Below, in pieces: positions 36,401-49,575 of a DNA stretch of 64,000 bases (position 1 is its first letter; each line of letters starts with the position of its first letter). The stretch is from Shinisaurus crocodilurus (lineage: Eukaryota > Chordata > Lepidosauria > Squamata > Shinisauridae), in contig JAHFWL010001240.1 in the NCBI GenBank assembly GCA_021292165.1, positions 92,793 to 156,792 of the forward strand, read 5' to 3'. The notes under the pieces are model-generated. The model did not search any database. It had not been told where the DNA came from and was given only the letters and a program-made list of their open reading frames with translations. A program made the position numbers and the translations under genes.

Positions 36401-39400
36401 TCACTCTACACATGGTTGATTTTGTGGCAGACAAGACACATTCTGACTCTGGTGCCCTACCTAGCTGGAGGTAGTCTATTCAAATGTATGGTTTACCACT
36501 AGTGATTTGCCTGATGGCACTGCAAAATACATCTGTCTGTTTGGCTGCCTGAGAGATCAACTGTGAGCATGTATTTTTCCCAAAGCAAGGTCTCCCTTAG
36601 GGAGATCCGGGTTCTAGTCCCCACTCAGCCATGAAACTCACTGGGTGACTTTGGGCCAGTCACTGACTCTCAGCCTAACCTACCTCACAGGGTTGTTGTG
36701 AGGATAAAATGGAGAGGAGGAGGATGATTATGTAATCCGCCTTGGGTTCCTTGCAGGAAAAAAAGGCGGGGTATAAATATAAAAAATTAATTAATTTGGG
36801 ACAATTTAATATAACTGAGTTGATGTTTGCAAAGATGAGCATAAACATCTGTGGGCCTTGTGTTCCTACTTGTGGCACAGTATGCTTTTAGGTGAACTTT
36901 AGAATGTTCTAGTTGGAAAAAGCAGTGGGCTGGCTGCATTCTTCCTCAAATCTGCTAAAGAAGAGGCAGTGGGTTCTTCTCTTCCCTCCCCCAACTTCCT
37001 AATTTTCTATGGATGGATTCGTATTACAGGTAGGGTGGTGCATAAGGATTGCCTTATTGCAGCTGCTTATTGGCTCAGATTTGCTCTGTAATAGAACTGC
37101 ACATGAGGAACATTGTACCACTGGGACACTTCTGAGGATGATAGATTTTGAGAGGGAAACATTAAGACAGAAGTAGTTGATGTGCATCCTGAACTGAAAT
37201 TCTAAAACGGGGAAATCGGTGTATAAAACAAATGAACTGGGGGAGATGGGAATTTTGTGAGTCTTTAGACAACAGCTGACAAATTATCTTAATGGTTTTA
37301 AGGAAGAGAATTTGAGAGTTTCTTGTGGCAGAGAACACACAGATTGGCTATTCAGCTCTTGGTTTTCTCCCATGCCTGCCTGGCAACTGTTATTCAAGTG
37401 ACTTTCACTAACCATGGTGCTTTTTATTATACAAATGTAGATATTGACCAAAGCACAGAATCATTTTTAGGTTGCAATCCTATACCTGCCTGGTTGAAGT
37501 TAGTTCCATTGAGAACAGTGGTGCTTAACTCCAGGTGAATTTGAGGATTGTGGGAAATTTGACACACAGGATTTAACTTGACTCCACTGGTCTTAGTAAG
37601 ATATGCAGTATTCTCTTGCAGGAAAATCCAAAGTTGTGTTTTTGGCACAACAATGAAGAATGCAAGAATGGGGTTTCGCTTCTGTGCAATCCCTTGTTGT
37701 TTACTTCACTTGGATTTTAGGGCTGCTTGCAACAGGACAGATGAGCCAGACAGCTTGTTTAATCTGGCTCTGAATCAGGGTGTCTTGTGGGCTGGAGAGA
37801 TGGTCTTGCTCTTACTGATAACGGTTTTAATCTGATTTGTTTAGTGACTGTCCTGAGCCTTACTAAATGAACAAGTGAGTAGGGAAGCCACCTCTGCAGT
37901 GATCCCAAACCCAACTGGCTTGAAGAGGGAAGAGTCTTCAAGCGCCTATGACAGGCAGCACATGTCAGTCTGAAAACCTCATTAGTACTTCTGATGCCTT
38001 CTTTAAAGTGAAAATTCATTCTCTGCTGGAATGGACTTAGGTTCAATTCCCTCTGTTAGCCATATGAACTTCATATGCTTGCATTCCATACTGGTTATGC
38101 AATGGGCATCTCACAGTGGAATCCTTATACATCTTAATGAGAAGTTATTTGCATGCATGATTTTCCCCGTACAATGCTCTAACTGTTGGAAGTTTGCTAC
38201 TTGACTTAACGATAGTGGCTTGTAACAATTGCATGATTGATAATTTGAAGAGCCTAATTCTGTAAGTAGTCAGGTTAGTAATTTCCTTCTTAAAGGGACA
38301 CTGTGAGGCTAAAAATAACACTTGGGTTGCCTTAAATTGGCATCGCTATCATGACAGTTTTACGTGTGGCCAAGCTTTTTTCGGGGTGTGGGTGTGGGTT
38401 TGAGCATTAGTGTAGCTGAGGAGTTACTTCGTATTTTCCTTTTCCTGCCGCCGGTGCACATGATACTGTCAGTGCAAAAAGTAATGCATTTAATGAAGGT
38501 AGGTTATTCTTGGCATGTAATACTAAGCAATATTAGATTGCTTCCCTTTCATTCTTCCTTGAAATGTCACTCTGGACTGGTGCTGCCAATCCCTTTTCCA
38601 TTGCCTCAAAACAAGTAGTCTTGGATGCAGAAGGGCCTTTCCCAGTATGGAGGGCCACATGCATGTAGGGCCTGTTCCTTCTGACACTGGAGCGTGAAAT
38701 CTAAGTGTCTGCTTCAGCCGTCTTTAACTATGGGGAAATGGTTTCCTCCTTTCAGTAGTATTTCAGCATTTTATTCATGTTAATGCCTCTGCTAAATAAG
38801 TACTGTGGAGCATGTTCTGAAGGTTTTGTTCGAGAATATGTAGTCTGTGGAAAATATCCCATCAAAGGAAATCTGTAAGGCTCTGTACAAAATCTCCCTG
38901 ATCTAGTTCTCAGGCATTGAGGAAGTTGCTTAAATGGCTGCTGTGTTCTGGAGGGCCTTGATCATAAGGGAAACCTATCTTCAGTGTGTCACCTGTCAGC
39001 ATCACTGTGCTTGTTCCAACTAAGTTAATAAGTCTTAAAGTGCACAATAATAGAAAATGTGCCTACACTCTGACACCTTATCTGTATATGGCAGGCTTAA
39101 TTATGGAGTCTTGTATCGTACTTTGCCTTTAACTGTTCTTTTAATGTCCACACATAGTACAAATTGATTGTGTGGGTCTTCAGCAATTTGTTGCTGAGAG
39201 GCTACTAAACAGACTAGTTGAGTTCTTGGACCATGATACATGTTGGAGGAAATGCTATTAGTGGTGACATGGCTCTGTGTGCAGCCTAGTAAACAGATTC
39301 CCCAAAACTGTGAAGGCACTCATAAACTATGTAACGCCGTATGTATATGTTTATGTATAGTCACGATGAAAAGTGGGGTAGAACGATAACAAATGAGTTT

Positions 39401-40675
39401 TCATGGGTATGCCACCCATCAAAATTATTGTAGTTGAAAGACTTCTGTAGTTGCTAGACATGCATCTCTGCATTTACCACAGTGTACAGAGGTCTTTTGC
39501 CTTGTATCCAAAGAAGAGTAAACCTCTATACACTTTGTAGATTCTATGAGAAATTTTGGGGGGAAATTCTAAAGCTGGTAGTAGGAAGCCACACAGATGT
39601 TTGCTCTTTTCTGGAGAGCATTTGTTCTTTGGCAAAAAGATAAATATGCCGTATTTCATACTGCATTAGTTGTGTGCTCTCCATCTTTTAGCATTCCAAC
39701 CTGAACTACCTAGTTTTGTTTACATACGGTATGTATTGTGCCTTTTCTGTACTGTTGTCTTCTGTAGGGAGTTCAAATAGCTTTTACACTGCCTATCAGC
39801 CCTCAAAGGGCTCCCAAGGCAGATTTCAGATATGCCATACCCCGTATGGATCAATTTGACTTTTCTAATTGCCCAGTCACATGACTAGACTTTATTCTCT
39901 CTCCTATTTTCAGGGGCTAGCCCTTTTGAGTGTTGTGTTGTAGGTCCAAAAAAGCCACCTGAATATCTCCACAGTTTGGTTTCTGCATTCCCCCAGTACA
40001 GTCATGCCTTGGATTGAGAGCTTAATTCGTTCCAGAAACGTGCTTGTAATCCAAAACACTCTTATATCAAAACGAAATCCCCCCAAAAAAATGTGTACAG
40101 AGATTTTTAATTTAAGCCGTACTACAGTACTTGTATTGCAAGACATTGCTTGTATATCAAGTCAAAAATAAATAAATAAATATTTTAAAATTTGCTTGTC
40201 TTGCAAAACGCTCTCAAACCAAGTTACTTGCAATCCAAGGTATTACTGTATCTCCTTTAGGAGTTGGGATTATAATGTGGGTTTAAAAAAAACCTTGTTT
40301 AAGAAGGTAACCAACTTTAAATATGGAGTCACATATATTTCGGGTACTTCTGTTTGTATTAGCCAGCTACCATTATCTACCTAGAGTTAAATATGTGATA
40401 ACTAGAGGTATAAACTGAGTTGGATGCCAGTGTGAAAGTTGACTAACCAACTCCTGTACCTGTGGGAACCTGGGAGTTGCCTCAGCATGACTCAGGCCTG
40501 AGCTTAAGAAATGGGTTGACTCAACTAGAGAAGACTTTGTACCTTGACACATGTTGGAGGAAATACTACTCGTGGTGATAGTAGGCCTGTGAGCAGGCTT
40601 TGATCTCAGGGGACACGCTAATCTAGGTTCATCAGATGTATACCCTTGTGCAGTTCTCCCTTTCACTGAATAGGA

Positions 40676-40709
<34 letters not shown>

Positions 40710-43700
40710 TAATGGGCACATTCCTTGATATTGCACATTCATGATGTGCATGAGCCCTGAGCCCCTGTTAGAGCTAATCTCAAAGTTCCTGCCCTTAAGT
40801 TAGATTCTGAGTGTTGAGAGCTGTTAAATAGTCTGGGAGCAAGTACGGTATTAACAATGTGACAATTTAATATTTATTGTAAGTTTTTTTTCCTAACAGT
40901 GAAATATATGAAGGTTTTTTTAACCAAAGAAAAATCTCTGTATCCGACAATCAATAGTCAATATCTTGATTATTATTGCCTATAATACGCCAACAGTACA
41001 GGGCCAGGAGATTATACCTCAGTGTTCTCCAACCTTGGGTCCCCAGATGTTTTTGGCCCACAACTCCCTGCATGCCCCAGCCAGCCTGTTATACCTGTAT
41101 GTCTATTATGTGTATGCTTTTATGGTGTCTCTTGGGACTTGGCATGAAACTAAGCCTTAGCATCTAGTTCATGTTATCAAAAAAGTTCCGCTTCCACGGG
41201 TTTATAGGTTTCATACCTAATTTGCTCCCCTCACTCAAAGAAGCCACAGTCATGGGATCACATGCTAGTTCTATTGGTGTTTTGTTTACTGTATCCTATT
41301 TGTTTGGGATTAATAAATATATATCTTGTGCATGGCAAGTTCAAGATGAAATGTTGCCTGCATACCCATGAAATTATCAGAGCCTTGCAGATGTTTCTGG
41401 GGAAGAAAGCCAGAGGTTAAAGTTCAGAATGATTAGTTGTCTTTGTGACTGTGCATCATGGAATCAGCGTGCTGCAGCTGTACTCCACCCTCACTAATAC
41501 TCTTAATGTGCCTCCCATAAGTATTGTCTCTCTCAAACCTGTAGTGTTGTTTTGTTTGTTTTTTGTCTGATACAAGTATGGATCTACATAAGCAAGTGCC
41601 AATGTCGTTTCCTTCAAGTTCAATTCATAACTTGAAAAACAAAGCAGATCTCAGACTTCAGGAGTTTAGAGTAGCCATATTTTAAGTTGGGAAATCTACA
41701 ATCAGGCATACTCTTGCCTGCAGAATTGGGAGGGGCTGCAGGCTAGCAGCAGATAGATTATTTATTTATTTATTATATTTATACCCCGCCTTTTTTCCTG
41801 CAAGGAACCCTAAGCGGCTTACATAATCCTTCTCCCCCACTTTATCCTCACAACAACCCTGTGAGGTACGTTAGGCTGAGAGGCAGTGACTGCCCAAAGT
41901 CACCCAGTGAGTTTCATGGCCGAGCGGGGACTAGAACCTGGATCTCCCGAGTCCCAGTCCAACACTCTCACCACTACGCCACACTGGCTGCACTACACTA
42001 CATTTGCCATTTCGATGCCCATTCTCCCAGCTTGGGGAGATCCTTTTGGAGCTCCTTGCAATCTCTTAAAATAGAGGGAGGTCTCCTGGTGTTAGGCTTA
42101 ATGTTTTGGGATCTAATCTTGGTGTATTTATACTTTTCTACTTTTTCAAAGGCTCGTGTGCACATGCAGCAACTTAAAGGTGTGTCTGTGCGTGACAAAT
42201 TTTAATCCTTGGACTGCAAAGCCAACAAAATGATCCCCTCAATAGGATTTAGCACTGCATATTTGAAACTTTCCAAGGTGTGACCAAAACAGGTCATCCT
42301 GCATATGTCAGTTTTAGTTCTTAGACAAATTCATGGAGGATCATTTTATTTATTTTATTATATTTATACCCCACCTTTTTTCCTGCAAGGAACCCAAGGC
42401 GGCTTATGTAATCCTCCTCCTCTCCATTTTATCCTCACAACAACCCTGAGAGGTAGGTTAGGCTGAGAGGCAGTGACTGGCCCAAAGTCACCCAGTGAGT
42501 TTCATGGCCGAGCGGGGACTAGAACCCGGATCTCCCGAGTCCCAGTCCAACACTCTAACCACTATGCTACACTACACTACAGTTGCCATTTCGATGCCCA
42601 TTCTCCCAGCTTAGGGAGATCCTTTTGGAGATCCTTGCAATCTCTTTTTATTTTGACCACCCTAAGTAGTTTGGTGTCATCAGCAAGCATGACTACCTCA
42701 CTGTACACTCCTAATTCCAGATCATTTATGAACACATTGAAAAGCATTGGTCCCAATACAGGTCCCTGTGGGACCCTATTGCTTGCCATGTAGAGTCTTG
42801 TGGCACCTTAAAATTTAATAGCCTTATTATGACAGAAGCTTTCGTAAATAAACTTAGCATCCAGAAGTGTTTTCCTCAGCAGGCAGACACACAGATGCAC
42901 AGATAGAACGGTAAATGGCAGGACGAAAACGCCATGAAATGCAAATGGTACAGTTTGACATTTCCATGCAAAGCTCAGGTATATGCAAGATAAGCATAGT
43001 GATAATTCACAGCAGCAGTTGTTATTGGTGCTAAGGCTCATTCACAAGTAGGCTGATTATAGTCTTATGGAAACAAGGTGCCAGAGCCGGCCACTTTACC
43101 TTGCTTCATCGTAAAGCCATCTCTTCTTGGGAGTAATGCTGTTCAGGTGAAGCAATAACAGTGTTTCCCAGACTTCTGATGGCTGAGGCAGACTGTGTTT
43201 CCTGAGTAAAAGCTGGAGTCACGCTTACATACTGAGGGGTTTACTTCTAGAGTTCATAAGAGAGAGCTTACCTACTCAGGGAAACCCACCTACTGTGTTT
43301 TTGTAGGAGCTGCTGTTCTGGGCATGACTTCTGATTTGGAAGAAGGTACTTGCAGAAACAAAACGTGCACCCTTCTCTGAGGGCAGGCCAATTCTGCGGC
43401 ATGTCCGCCTCAAGCATGGCTGCCTGATTCAGTCATGTCCAGTGCAGGTAGACAGTAGCAATGTCCCCAGCAGAGGCAAGGACACAGAGCACTGACTCAT
43501 GCAGAGGTGCATCAGACAGGTGCCTCTATGGGCAGGTAGTAGGGAGGCCATGTGTCCTACTTTACAGAGGACAGTCCTCTGTTTGAAGGTGTCCTCTGTT
43601 TAAAGTGCTGTCCAGTCCTTAGAGATAAAGAACCATAAGGAGAGAGAGCTGCAGAGGCCTTGAAGTTGCACCTGGTCAGCAGACACAGGGCCTCCCCCAC

Positions 43701-45860
43701 TATGGGGATGTGTGTTGTATTTCTCTTTAAATTACAGTAATTCTTTCTAAATGTACATACAGCATATGTACATTTTATGCAAATCTTTGCCCCCTGTCGT
43801 CTTTTTGGGTGATGCATTTCCTCTTTCTTGGTGATGTATAAGTGATCACAAACATCTGGGGACCCAGGGTTGGAGAACACTGCCCTAGCAGCTACCTGGG
43901 CTCAGACTAGCCTTTTAATTATTCTTCTCACAGCTCACTAGTAGTCCTTTCATGGCACACACTTTGAGAATTAGAGGCCTAACCTTCCTGTCACTGTAGG
44001 CTGCCTTCCCAGTGAGGAAAAAGTGGGAAATCATTCTAGTCACGGCCTGGCTTAAGCTCTAAACTCTCCCGTATCACTTTGGAAATGATTTCTTTCACGT
44101 TTCATGCAACCTGCTCATCAGGAAGCGGCAGCCAGTCACCAGACCTGCGCTGCTGATGGGTGCAGCAGCTCACCACTTCCTGTTGCTGAAGTGAGGAAAC
44201 AAAGGAAATGTCAGTGGATGGCTCATTCTAGCCACTCATTAAGAGCTGTAAGCGCTTGTAAGACTTTCCATTGTTCTCATGAAAGAAAAAATAAAACACC
44301 AACAAACCCTGTGTACATTTCTCAACTTTGAGTAGGAATTGAGTCCAGTCTTGCAATTGCTGTGTTCTTATATTTAGGTAAACCTCTTCAGTTGTGTAAA
44401 ATCTGCTTTTGTGTGTACCAAATGCAGGTTTAAACATAATCTTATGGGTATCAGCACTTAACTGTAGGATGGGATCCTCTCTTGTGTGGGAAGAGAGATG
44501 TTACGAGCAGGGCATCCGCACCTCTACTGCTAAATATTCCCAATTTGCTATAAAACATAGCTGTAGGGTGGAGAAGGACAGCTGTATTGAATGAACTACC
44601 GTCTTGATTACCAGAACCCACATCAAGGTTTCTATCTGATACTAACTTATTTAACTGAAAAAAATCCACCCATTTAGAACTTTCTGCAAAGATCTGCGGC
44701 TTCAAAATGTGGTCTGTTGAAACAGAATGGATGCCATTCTCTTGTCAACTTGCAATACAAAAAAAATGCCTATAGTTTATTTCCTCTGAGTTCTGCTAAA
44801 CCACAAGCTTTATTTCTAGAGTTTGATCTCTAGTGCTGTTCAGCGTAATTAAATGCAAGCTCCTCTGTGCCCTTGACAGGGAAAATGCACAATGAATTTC
44901 AACAGTGGGCATTGTTTTGGACTGTTTGTCAACAAGGGATGTTGTAACTGGAGGGGGGAGGTGGTCTCCAGGAATGGGCTCTGGGTGGGCTTGCTCTGGA
45001 GGAAGTTGGCCAGTTTGTGTGTAAAATGTCTGCATTCAGGTTCTAGGTACCAGAAAGCAGAACAAAATATTTCCGTTTCTTCTGAGGGGATGGGGCTGTT
45101 CCTGTTGCTAAGCAGCTTTATTATGAATTATTAACAGTATTAATTTTGATATACCCCACACTTTTTGCTATTAAAAAAACACTCAAGGGAACTTGCATTC
45201 TTCAGCAAATACACTCACACACTTAAATAGGACAGGATATAAACCTGCTTCAGCAAATAAAATGTTAGATTCATAATTAACTGTATACTTTAATGTTAAT
45301 TTAAAATATGTCTATATCGCCCGTCATCAGAATTTGATTCCAGAGTGGTTTGCAATAAAATAAGAGAAAAAATAAACCATGCTAAAACAAATGCACCAAA
45401 AGAACAATACCTGAAATGCCTACATGAATTAATGCCTACATTGGGTGCCTAGCACCCAAAAGATAACATTGTTGGTGACAGTCAAACCTCCATGGGGAGA
45501 GCATTCTGTAACTAGGACACCACAGCCAGAAAAGCCTTCAGTCCTGCTGACACCTGCCTTGCTTCTGATGGAGAAGGGCATTGGCAGATGTCTTAGTTTC
45601 CAGGTAGGTTGATATGGGAGTAGGTGCTCCTTCAGGTGAACAGCACAAATTGTTGCCAAACCCCTCAAAGGCTCTTTTTTAAAAAAACTTACATACCGGT
45701 ATAGGTAGTCAGAATGAAGGACAGCCTTCCAGAATCATTTTTTTCTTTTGATATCTTAGAATAAAGAGGCAGGTATTCCCCAATACTTCTTTTAAGCTTA
45801 TCAGTACTTGCTTTAAGAGGAAATCCCTGATGCCTGTTGATTTTTTCTCCTGCATGGTAT

Positions 45861-45895
<35 letters not shown>

Positions 45896-48800
45896 ACCAC
45901 CACCACCACCATTGGGGGAAGGCGTTTCTGAAGCCTTGGGGCTCGGCACTGCAGGGTGAAGGAGGAGGCAGGAAAGCCCTGTTGCTGAAGTAGAACTCCA
46001 CTCACACTTCTTTGGATCCATACCAGTGTGAGATGGGAGTCCTCCATCCACCTTACGTACGTTGAAGAATGCCAAACCTCAGAGTGGACACTAGCAGAGT
46101 CCTCTGAACTCTGTATACCTCTATAGCTGTGCCTAATTTGAGAGTAAACCAGCAAAACAGTGTAGACTCCTGATTAACACATCTTTCTTTCCTCCCAGGA
46201 ATTGATTTTAAAATCAGAACAATAGAACTAGATGGGAAGAAAATCAAACTACAGATATGGTAAGTTTATAAGAATGTAACGCCTTTGCAACAAAGCCTTC
46301 AGATCCAGTTCATAAAGTACTTGCCATTGGCTTGTTGCTTATCTCTCTGTCAAGCTCTCTGCAAAATTATCCTTGAACTAATGACTGTGAGCATATTTAC
46401 TCATTGCTTAGATCAGCTTCTGTAAACAAGTACCAGAAGCAGCTTAGACGACATTTACATGCAAGCGGTATTCATGATTGAATAATGAAGCTCACCCCTT
46501 GAGGTTCGTTCAGGCCTCCTGGAGGCTAGTGGCAGATGGAGAAGGAGGTGCCTCTTGCTGGGCCAGCATTTTTAGTGGGACAGCATGCAGTTAGGCAGCC
46601 TTGTCGAAGTGTGAAGGCTTTTCCTTCATCCCTAGCCATTGTTCGGCGTGCAAAGTGCTTTACAGCATAGTCTTGAGAACCAGCATTTACTAAAATATTG
46701 TATATCCTTCCTTCCCATTGAAAAATGTTCAAGACTGCTCATAATTACAAAGCTTAATCGATTTAAAACAGAAATGAAAAAGCCGCAAGAGAGAATTGCT
46801 TCACAAAAGGCTGCTTCAGAGGTTAGGCAGCACAGTAAAGCAAATTCCACACCCTCAATTTAAGTCTCACCGGCCTAAAATGACTTGAATGCATTTAGCA
46901 GTGGCTGTGGCATCCACAAAATTTCAGTTACGATCCTGGGCAAACGTCCCTCCAATCGAAAGTTTCTTAAAGCACTATCCACTATAAAATCAGCTGAGGA
47001 TGTGGGGGGGGGGGGGCTCTTCAGACGCTGCCTTCTCACCCTTAGATCCTTCTTTCTTGTAAATACCACTGGACTAATTGGTTCATTGAGTGCAAATGTG
47101 TCCAGGACTAAGGCTGTAACATTTACTTACCTTGTCCAGTGCAAAATTTAACTGGAAGGCATTTGTAGAATTGTTTCTGAGTGTCACTGTTAAATTGAAA
47201 GTTGAACATTGTTAAAATAATCTGAATGGGGGAGGGTGTCTGTGTTTGCGCAACCTCCATTTCATGTGTATGTTTCGGTTTACAGGGATACCGCAGGTCA
47301 GGAAAGATTTCGCACGATCACAACCGCATACTACAGAGGAGCCATGGTGAGTGCTCATTTTCAGGCTTGGTTTTGCTGCCGCGCTAGCATACGCATGCGA
47401 GTGCCTTGCTGTATAGTGACCAGATTCTCACCATTGCAGTGAAACTTGCAGCCTTGCTTAGTGGGAGGACTATCTCAAGCTGCTTACTTTTAAAAGTCCT
47501 TTTTCTTAAGCGAGTAGAATTTCCAGTACATAAATCTCAAAGAAACTGTAACAGTAGTGCTGATAAAATAGGTCACATTTTAAAACGGGTGATGTTTCCA
47601 GTGGCCATCTCACTGGAGAATGAGGAAGCAACTCTCGTACATAAAAAGTGGTCAGGAGTAGGCACCGGGGGTAAGCAGAAGCTGCACCCTTGAGATTGAA
47701 TGTGCACAGCCGAGCAGTATCGATTTGTGTGTATGGAGTGGGTAAACCCACCTGTGGAAAGACTGAGGAATGGGTGTAGGTATGATGTGGTAGAGGAGTG
47801 TCACACTGTGGGTAGTGTCTGCATTGGTACAGAACTGAGGGCTGGGTGTGCTTGACAGGGGCAGGGCATTGTTGGGGAAGTATTGGAAAGCATGGGATTT
47901 TTGTTTTGGTTCTCTATTCATAAGATGTGAACATTGGAAGCTGTTTGACTTTTTTCTTGATTTTGTTTGCGAATTGTAAGTTCCCATGAGCTTTGGGGTT
48001 GGTTAGGATAAAAATAAGTAGGCTACAGCGCCCACTTTAAACTGTCAAGTTTGCTGCCACAAGATTTGGTGACAGCCATGAGCTTATATGGCTTTAAAGT
48101 TAGGCACGTTCATGGAGCATAAGGCTATCCTTGACTACTGGTCATGGCTTTATGCTACCTCCAAGTTCAAAGGTGGCGTGCCTCCGACTACCCAGTTGCT
48201 GGAGAATGACAGTGGGAGAAACCTATTGCTCCCATGTCCTGCTTGTGGGCTTCCCAGGGGTACCTGGTTGGCCACTGAAGGAAAACAAGGTGCTGGACTA
48301 GGTAGGCCTTTGGCCTGATCCAGCAGGGCTTATATGTTTTTATGAAAATTGCTGGTAATATAATAGTAATAAGGCAGGCTTCCAGAAGGCTGAAACTTTT
48401 TGGAAGTGCATTGAAGTAAAATTTCATTCCATTGTATGGATGTGTGAAATATGGAGAAATACTGAAACTTCTTAGGCATGGTGAAGGCAATAAACTTTTT
48501 TTTAATGAAATAGATAAAATTCATAAAACTTCCTTGAGACAGGGCCTTTTGTGTAACAGCACCCTGGTTGTGGAACTCCCTCCCCAGAGAAAGCCAATCT
48601 CCTCTTTCTTGGCTTTTAGATGATTGGTGAAGACATTGTTCCATTGAGCTTTCATTAGTTAATGCTGCTCTCTGTTTTTATGATTCATCCCTGGCTTTAT
48701 TGTACAAAAAGTTGTCCAGGTTTTTATAGTTTATGTATTTGTACATCATCTTGAATACTCAGTGAACAGAGGGGCAATCCAAAAATATTCCAAATAAATA

Positions 48801-49532
48801 CATCAAATTAAATCTACCCACTTTAATAACTACTTTGAAAGACTCAATGAAAACAGATGTAAGACTTAAGAACAATGAATCTTAACAAACAAATTTTATC
48901 TTGAAAAGATGGGCTGGTGGAGGCAGCTTTGTGTCTAATACTGTGATACTGTCTAACGAAAGTTTATTTTACCTCATTGTACACATTAAGTCAATCTGGG
49001 GATAGGAGGCAGAACATGGAGAGCATAGTAGAAATGGCCCCACCTTTTCTTCCCCACCGGTGTGTCTATCCAACTTTCAGGAATGGTTCCAACAGTAACT
49101 GTGAGGGGAATAACATATATATGATTGACAGCCACTCTGTTTTCTCTAGGGAATAATGCTGGTATATGATATCACGAATGAAAAGTCTTTTGACAACATT
49201 AAAAACTGGATAAGGAACATAGAAGAGGTAGGTGTATATAAGGGAATAATTACTTTGACCTGTCTGGCAGCTTCGTGAAGTCTTGAACAGAAATTGAAAT
49301 ATCACCAAGCCACTTAAATTGCACAACGATCAGAAGAACTGTTGTTGTGTCAGGGGAAAGTGTGGCCAAAGTGACTTTGATCCAGTGGTGGGATGCAAAG
49401 TCCACAACAGGCAAAACTCGTGTATTTACAGGTTATCAAGTAAAACCAAAAAAAGGGGTATGGTAGGATGGATTACTAACTAAAACTGCTCTCCTGGGAA
49501 GAGATTAGATGAGGATGACTCTCCTGGTGCTT

Positions 49533-49575
<43 letters not shown>

